From Cucumis sativus (Eukaryota; Streptophyta; Magnoliopsida; Cucurbitales; Cucurbitaceae): 64,000 bases of DNA. Positions 59,653 through 64,000 of this stretch are shown here, piece after piece. The position numbers were made by a program, and so were the translations under genes. Under the pieces are notes generated by a model that worked only from the letters and a program-made list of their open reading frames with translations, searched no databases and was not told the DNA's origin. The stretch covers positions 1,612,001 through 1,676,000 of the forward strand of contig NC_026656.2 in assembly GCF_000004075.3 (NCBI RefSeq). The letters are read 5' to 3'. How positions within the stretch are numbered: the first letter of the stretch is position 1; each line of letters opens with the position of its first letter.

Positions 59653-62600
59653 ATGGAGCCATCGCCGTTTAAAAAAACCGGAAGCGAGAGTGAAAGCTCA
59701 GGGAATAGTTTTGTCGGAGGACGGGAGGAGAGGGGTTCGTGTGATTATTTCGGTTGGGTCTATCATATTGGAGTTAATTCCATTGGGCATGAGTATTGCC
59801 ATCTTCGATTCCTCTTTATTCGCCGTAAGTACGTTGAGTTGTACAAACGTGATCCTCACGAGAATCCTGGCATTGTAAGATTTTTTTTTCTTTTTACGCT
59901 TTTGCTCTTTACCTCGTCTTTAAATGTTATGGTGGCAAGAATAAGATGTATGTTTGATTGTTTATTGTATTTGTTTGGTTGAAATTAATTGCTTGCTTGA
60001 TACACTGCCGGTAGTTAAAGTTTTCTATACGTGCTTGTTGTAAATTAGTTCCTCTTTGATGGTGATCACACCCGTTGTTATTTTAAGATGAAATTTCCAA
60101 GTTGATTGGGTTATTTTCTTTTGATATAGCTTGAGAATGTACAAATGTTGATGCTTACTGCAAATAAAACCTCTCGTGATGGGTGGAAGTCGATCATATG
60201 AGCAATGGCTTTATATTAGTCTATAAGCTCTCAAGATTACCCCATTTTGGTTTCAAACTTTTTAAATTAACTTTCGGTGTTATTCTATTTTCATATTTGA
60301 ACTTTTAAATTATCCATTTCAGCTTATGAACTTAAGAAAACTACTAATACGTTCCTTAATCAAAACAGATGACATGACTATGAGCATGTCTATTTATTTG
60401 TTGATAACTTGGAGTCACACAAGTAATGGCTAAGAACGATTATTTTGTGGACCAATAGGTAACAAAATAGCAAAATGTAAAATGATTGTTCTTCTACCAA
60501 GTTAAGCGATTGTTATAGACATTTGAAATAGAATTAAAAACCTCATCGTATCATCAACAGTGAGACTGCGTTCTCATGGATTGGATTGGAGTCTTGTCCT
60601 TCTACAATAATGTTTACTATGGAAGTAACATTTAGTACATGTATTCAGAACTTGGTTTGCCACTTTCTGTCTTTTTTGTTCTTGCTCATCAATGTCTCTA
60701 TACTGCTATCTTTTTTTATTTGTTCATTTGTACTTCTTTTGTAGAAACCTATCAGGAGAGGTGTTGTGGGGCCGTCACTTATGGTTGAAGAGCTTGGACG
60801 TCGAAAAGTCAACCATGGGGTAAGGAAATAGTATATCTATTATCTACTTGCAAATTTACTGTTGGATTAGCAAATTCATTTTATAAGGTTGATTAAAGAA
60901 ATATCTCTTGTCGTCAAGTTCAACAGTTAATCTCATAGTATCGTTACATTCAAATCTTAATGGTCCACAGAAGATAATGGGAGCTAAAGTTGATAATTTT
61001 GTTGGTTACTGCAGGATGTTTACGTCTTACGAATTTATAACCGATTGGATGATTCTAAGAAAGGAGAAGTAAGTGATCTACAAACTTATCTTCATAATTT
61101 TTGTGTTTGAGATAGAACTAACCTTATTGCTATTTAGTCAAATTGAAAACTTGGTTACCTAGTCATTTGATATTTTCTTTTGGCATCATTTCACGCCTTT
61201 TCCCCTTGTGAGTTGGATCACCTAAAAGAAGAATTAAAAATTTTCTGTATTCCACGTCTAAGGGAATTCCCAACTGAAGACACACACACCAAAAAAAAAA
61301 GTCGCCACCGGAGGAGAAGAGACTGTTGAAATTGTTAAATCTGACATTTAAAGAAGTTGGACGAAAACAGGTTATTTCCTGCTTAAGTGACCAATTCTAC
61401 AATTTGGAAAGACAGATCACTATCTGAGTGGCGAAATATCAAATAAGAGTCAAGTTCTTCCTTTAGTCTACTGTGTGCGGAAGGCTGAACATCAATGGAT
61501 AGGCTCCAAGGAGATGCTCATAACTCCAACTTTCACCATAAGATGAACAACAAGACTTACTCTTACTATTTTAAATGGGTAGCACTTTGTTTCAGAACTA
61601 CACAATGTATTGGCTTTAATAATAAAAGGAGAAGAAATACTGTATGATTCAGAGGGTATTCCTTTGGAAGTGCAGAATCTGCTCGCACAGCATCCAAAAT
61701 TAATGGATATTCCATCTGACACTTCAAGAAATTCAGCATGGTGTTACAATTCCAAACTTACCTCATTACAAGATGAGCCCTAGGGAATATGAAATACTGA
61801 ATGAACATATTGAAGAACTAATTTGCAAAGGACATATCCCACGGTACGAGTTCATGTTAATTCCTAAAAAGAGATGGCAGTTGGAGGACGTGCATTGACA
61901 GCTGGGCAATCAACAAAATTACTGTCAAGTCCATGTTTCCCATCCCTCGTATCAGTGATCTCTTGGATTGATTAAATGGTGCCTCATTTTCTCAAAATCA
62001 AACTTGCAGAGTGGTTGTGATCATCATATTCAGATTTGCCTGGGGATGAGTGGAAGACTGCTTATGAAGGACTTTTTGAATGACTTTGTTATGCCATTTA
62101 GACTATCTAATTCCTCAAGTACCTTTCTGTAACTTATGTATTAGTTTCTTCATCCTCACATGAGTAAGTTCTCGGTAGTTAAGAATTAGAATGAGCTTTA
62201 GATGGTTTGTACGAAAAGAGTGCACAGAAAAATAAGATTGAAGTGTTATTTTCTGACTCCTTCGAGTAAGGGGCTCTCCTTTTTTGAACATTTTACTTCT
62301 TCAACAAATAGTTGTTTCTTGATAGGGAAAAAACCACCAACCACTCATAGATGAAACCTAAACAGGAAACAATGTAAGAGTACTACACTGGACTAACTGA
62401 ATCAATATAAACCTCTTCTGTTAGTGGAAACATTTTTCCATCTAATTTGAGAATTATGGTTTCTTCTAAAATTTCTCTTTATTTGATGAAATAATTTTTT
62501 CTTAGCCAAAGTCTTTTTGGTAACCGTAATCTTGTAAACTTTTGGGAATCAATTGGTGGCTTGTGCATTTTCTTTACATTCTCATTTTGGTGGATAAGAT

Positions 62601-64000
62601 CAGTCTCATTGAGACACGCCTGAAAACTCGCCTAAGGCAAAGACTAGGTCTTCATGCCTTGAAAACACCCAAAGTGGGCACCTTTGGCAAGGTGCTCACC
62701 ATTTTGTGCTTTTAGTCGCTTTGAAAATACAGGCACTTGCCTTCTTCAATTGTTCAATTATTTATTTATTATTATTATCATTATTTTTTTTTTTTAAAAA
62801 AATCTTCTTCAATTCTTTTATTAAGAAGAATTATCAAAATATGTAAAGATAGATTTAAAGAAAAATTAAAGGAAGACGAATTGAAGAAAAAGAGGAGTCA
62901 AAGAAGTAGAAACATAATGGAATATGCCATCTCTCTCTTTATTGTTAAGCTATTCATTAGCGGTTTATCAAAAAAGGAAAAGAAAAAAAGGAAGAAGAAA
63001 AGCAAGAAGAAGAAATAAGGGTTGAAATTTAGAAGGGAAGAAGAAAAGTCCATGGAAAGCTCTCTTTTCTTTCATATCTTCCTAGAACTGAATGGTGGGC
63101 TACCGGAAAGAATAAAGAAATCATAGATGCATGCTAAACAAATTTCCAAATAGAAATATTTTGACTCTAAATAAAGACTACTCATACCACTATTGTTTTA
63201 CCTATTTAAAAATCATTTCTACTTGTATTTCTTTTTTCCAAGATTTTTTCTTCTTCAACATTATTTGAGTTAATTTCTTTCCAATCCTAAGTATTTGTTT
63301 TTGTTTATAATAATATTATTTATTATTTTGTTGATTGTACCTCACGTTAATTAGGCAATGCCTCTTTGTCGCTTATTGCCTTGAAGCAATTAGAAAGTTT
63401 GTTTCCTTAGCCTTGGGCTTTGAAAACATTGGCTGAGACATACTCAACTGCTATATTTTCTTCTCGCAACTAATTTATAGTTAATGGGGCTTCCTTTTTT
63501 TTCTTTAGTGGACAAAAATTGTTGTATGTATCTAAGAAAAAAATGTTCCTCTTAACTTAAGTGTGTGTGTGTTTTTGCTTAAGATTGCTTGTGCCACGGC
63601 TGGAGAGGTCAGAAAATGGATGGAGGCATTTGATCACGCCAAGCAGCAGGTACAAAAAATCTCAAGTGGAAGGTTAACAAATTTTCATGTCTGGATGGGC
63701 GATAAATGTAACCAAAACAAGCAAAAATTTATCATTGCCTGTTAACAAGAATGCAACATGGAAACTTTTTTGTGAAGCCTGACACTTGGTTCTGTTACAT
63801 TGTAATGCCACAATTGGTAAAAGGACTATTTATCTGGTGTTTATTTAATTGACATTAATTTGATAGGCTGAGTATGAGCTGACCAGAGGAGGTAGCCCCC
63901 GAGACAAACTGAACATGGAGGAAGAGTAAGCATTTTTTTTAAAAAAACTCTGCACGGAGGTTTGCACAGATTCATTTTTTGGTATGATTAATTAACCGAG
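59653..64000 (+). CDS. EDR2-like PH-START-DUF1336 protein (3' part outside window)
   Basis: Visible exons: 59653-59874, 60745-60819, 61015-61068, 63584-63649 and 63867-63925. They give ~158 residues in one frame; the gene runs off the right edge. The protein starts [18 protein letters not shown] domain follows ([69 protein letters not shown]). This matches Arabidopsis ENHANCED DISEASE RESISTANCE 2 and its paralogues, most closely the At5g35180 type. EDR2 binds phosphoinositides and restrains salicylic-acid-dependent cell death; whether this paralogue does the same is unknown. START and DUF1336 domains are expected downstream. Intron 3 (61069-63583) is long and carries repeat DNA, including a Gypsy fossil. 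Confidence 0.92.
61270..62170 (+). mobile_element. Fossil fragment of a Ty3/Gypsy retrotransposon (pol, reverse transcriptase region)
   Basis: A ~0.9-kb stretch in EDR2-like intron 3 resembles the protease-to-RT spacer and the start of the reverse transcriptase of plant Ty3/Gypsy elements, in the same orientation as the host gene. It is broken by many changes and no LTRs are visible around it. It is an old, truncated relic. Confidence 0.75.
62590..63440. mobile_element. Candidate degraded element with GCCTTAGG-type ends
   Basis: The left end has ACACGCCTGAAAACTCGCC and TAAGGCAAAGACTAGG. The right end has GCCTTGAAGCAATTAG, CCTTAGCCTTGGGCTTTG and AAAACATTGGCTGAGAC. This paired GCCTT/AAGGC style is known from a dispersed plant repeat. 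The A/T-rich interior includes a long Lys/Arg-coding purine stretch that I do not take as a gene. Confidence 0.35.

Noticed and set aside
59519-59878. Longer open frame overlapping the EDR2-like first exon
   Set aside because: It is another frame over the 5' UTR and exon 1. The frame from 59653 carries the PH domain.
62737-63018. Open frame on the plus strand ending in a long Lys-rich tail
   Set aside because: Composition is driven by A-runs in repeat-like intron DNA; no domain, and no start context of note.
1-64000. CRISPR arrays, operons, bacterial-type systems
   Set aside because: All gene structures are plant-type with spliceosomal introns; no regularly spaced repeats were seen.

Overview
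The window is nuclear DNA of a eudicot plant. It is AT-rich, its genes are split by short GT-AG introns with T-rich acceptors, and the intergenic space holds MITE/SINE-type debris. The repeat types (an Au-like SINE, and a 'pairs of Asn-Pro-Asn-like CCCAACC' family) resemble those common in cucurbits, so Cucurbitaceae (Cucumis or a relative) is my best guess; this is inference. All gene models were built by hand from splice sites and reading frame. Each complete spliced model adds up to a whole number of codons.

Layout, left to right: (1) 447-5261 (+), 3' part of an ankyrin-DHHC S-acyltransferase of the TIP1/PAT24 type. (2) 6829-11365 (-), a NUB1-like UBL/UBA protein. (3) 12759-14126 (+), an intronless domesticated Harbinger nuclease (ALP1/HARBI1-like) whose DDE positions are all substituted. 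(4) 15697-16523 (-), temperature-induced lipocalin. (5) 18949-22661 (+), an S28 Pro-X carboxypeptidase. (6) 23773-26393 (+), a DUF1068/ELMO-type Golgi membrane protein. (7) 27470-31406 (-), a type-B response regulator of the ARR12 type. (8) 35713-40643 (-), a cyanobacterial-type calcineurin-like metallophosphoesterase. (9) 41722-43882 (-), a GH18 class V chitinase-like protein without the catalytic acid. (10) 45725-53040 (+), chloroplast adenylate kinase 5 with a C-terminal DUF1995 region. (11) 53599-54210 (-), an intronless uncharacterised protein. (12) 59653 to the right edge (+), the 5' part of an EDR2-like PH-START-DUF1336 protein.

The genes do not form a pathway; this is ordinary gene-rich plant euchromatin. 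The AMK5-like and EDR2-like genes are neighbours here, and from memory they are also neighbours in Arabidopsis (At5g35170/At5g35180), which suggests old microsynteny. Longer gene-poor gaps lie at 31.4-35.7 kb and 54.2-59.6 kb.

I found no obviously new multi-gene system. The items most worth a second look are: three predicted enzymes or DNA binders with altered key motifs (HARBI1-like, GH18-like, the ARR GARP domain); two inferred GC-AG introns; a perfect 111-bp tandem duplication; two 23-bp direct duplications that copy splice-junction or catalytic-exon sequence; an isolated GC-rich island at 33.73-33.89 kb; and a degraded Ty3/Gypsy fossil inside the EDR2-like gene.
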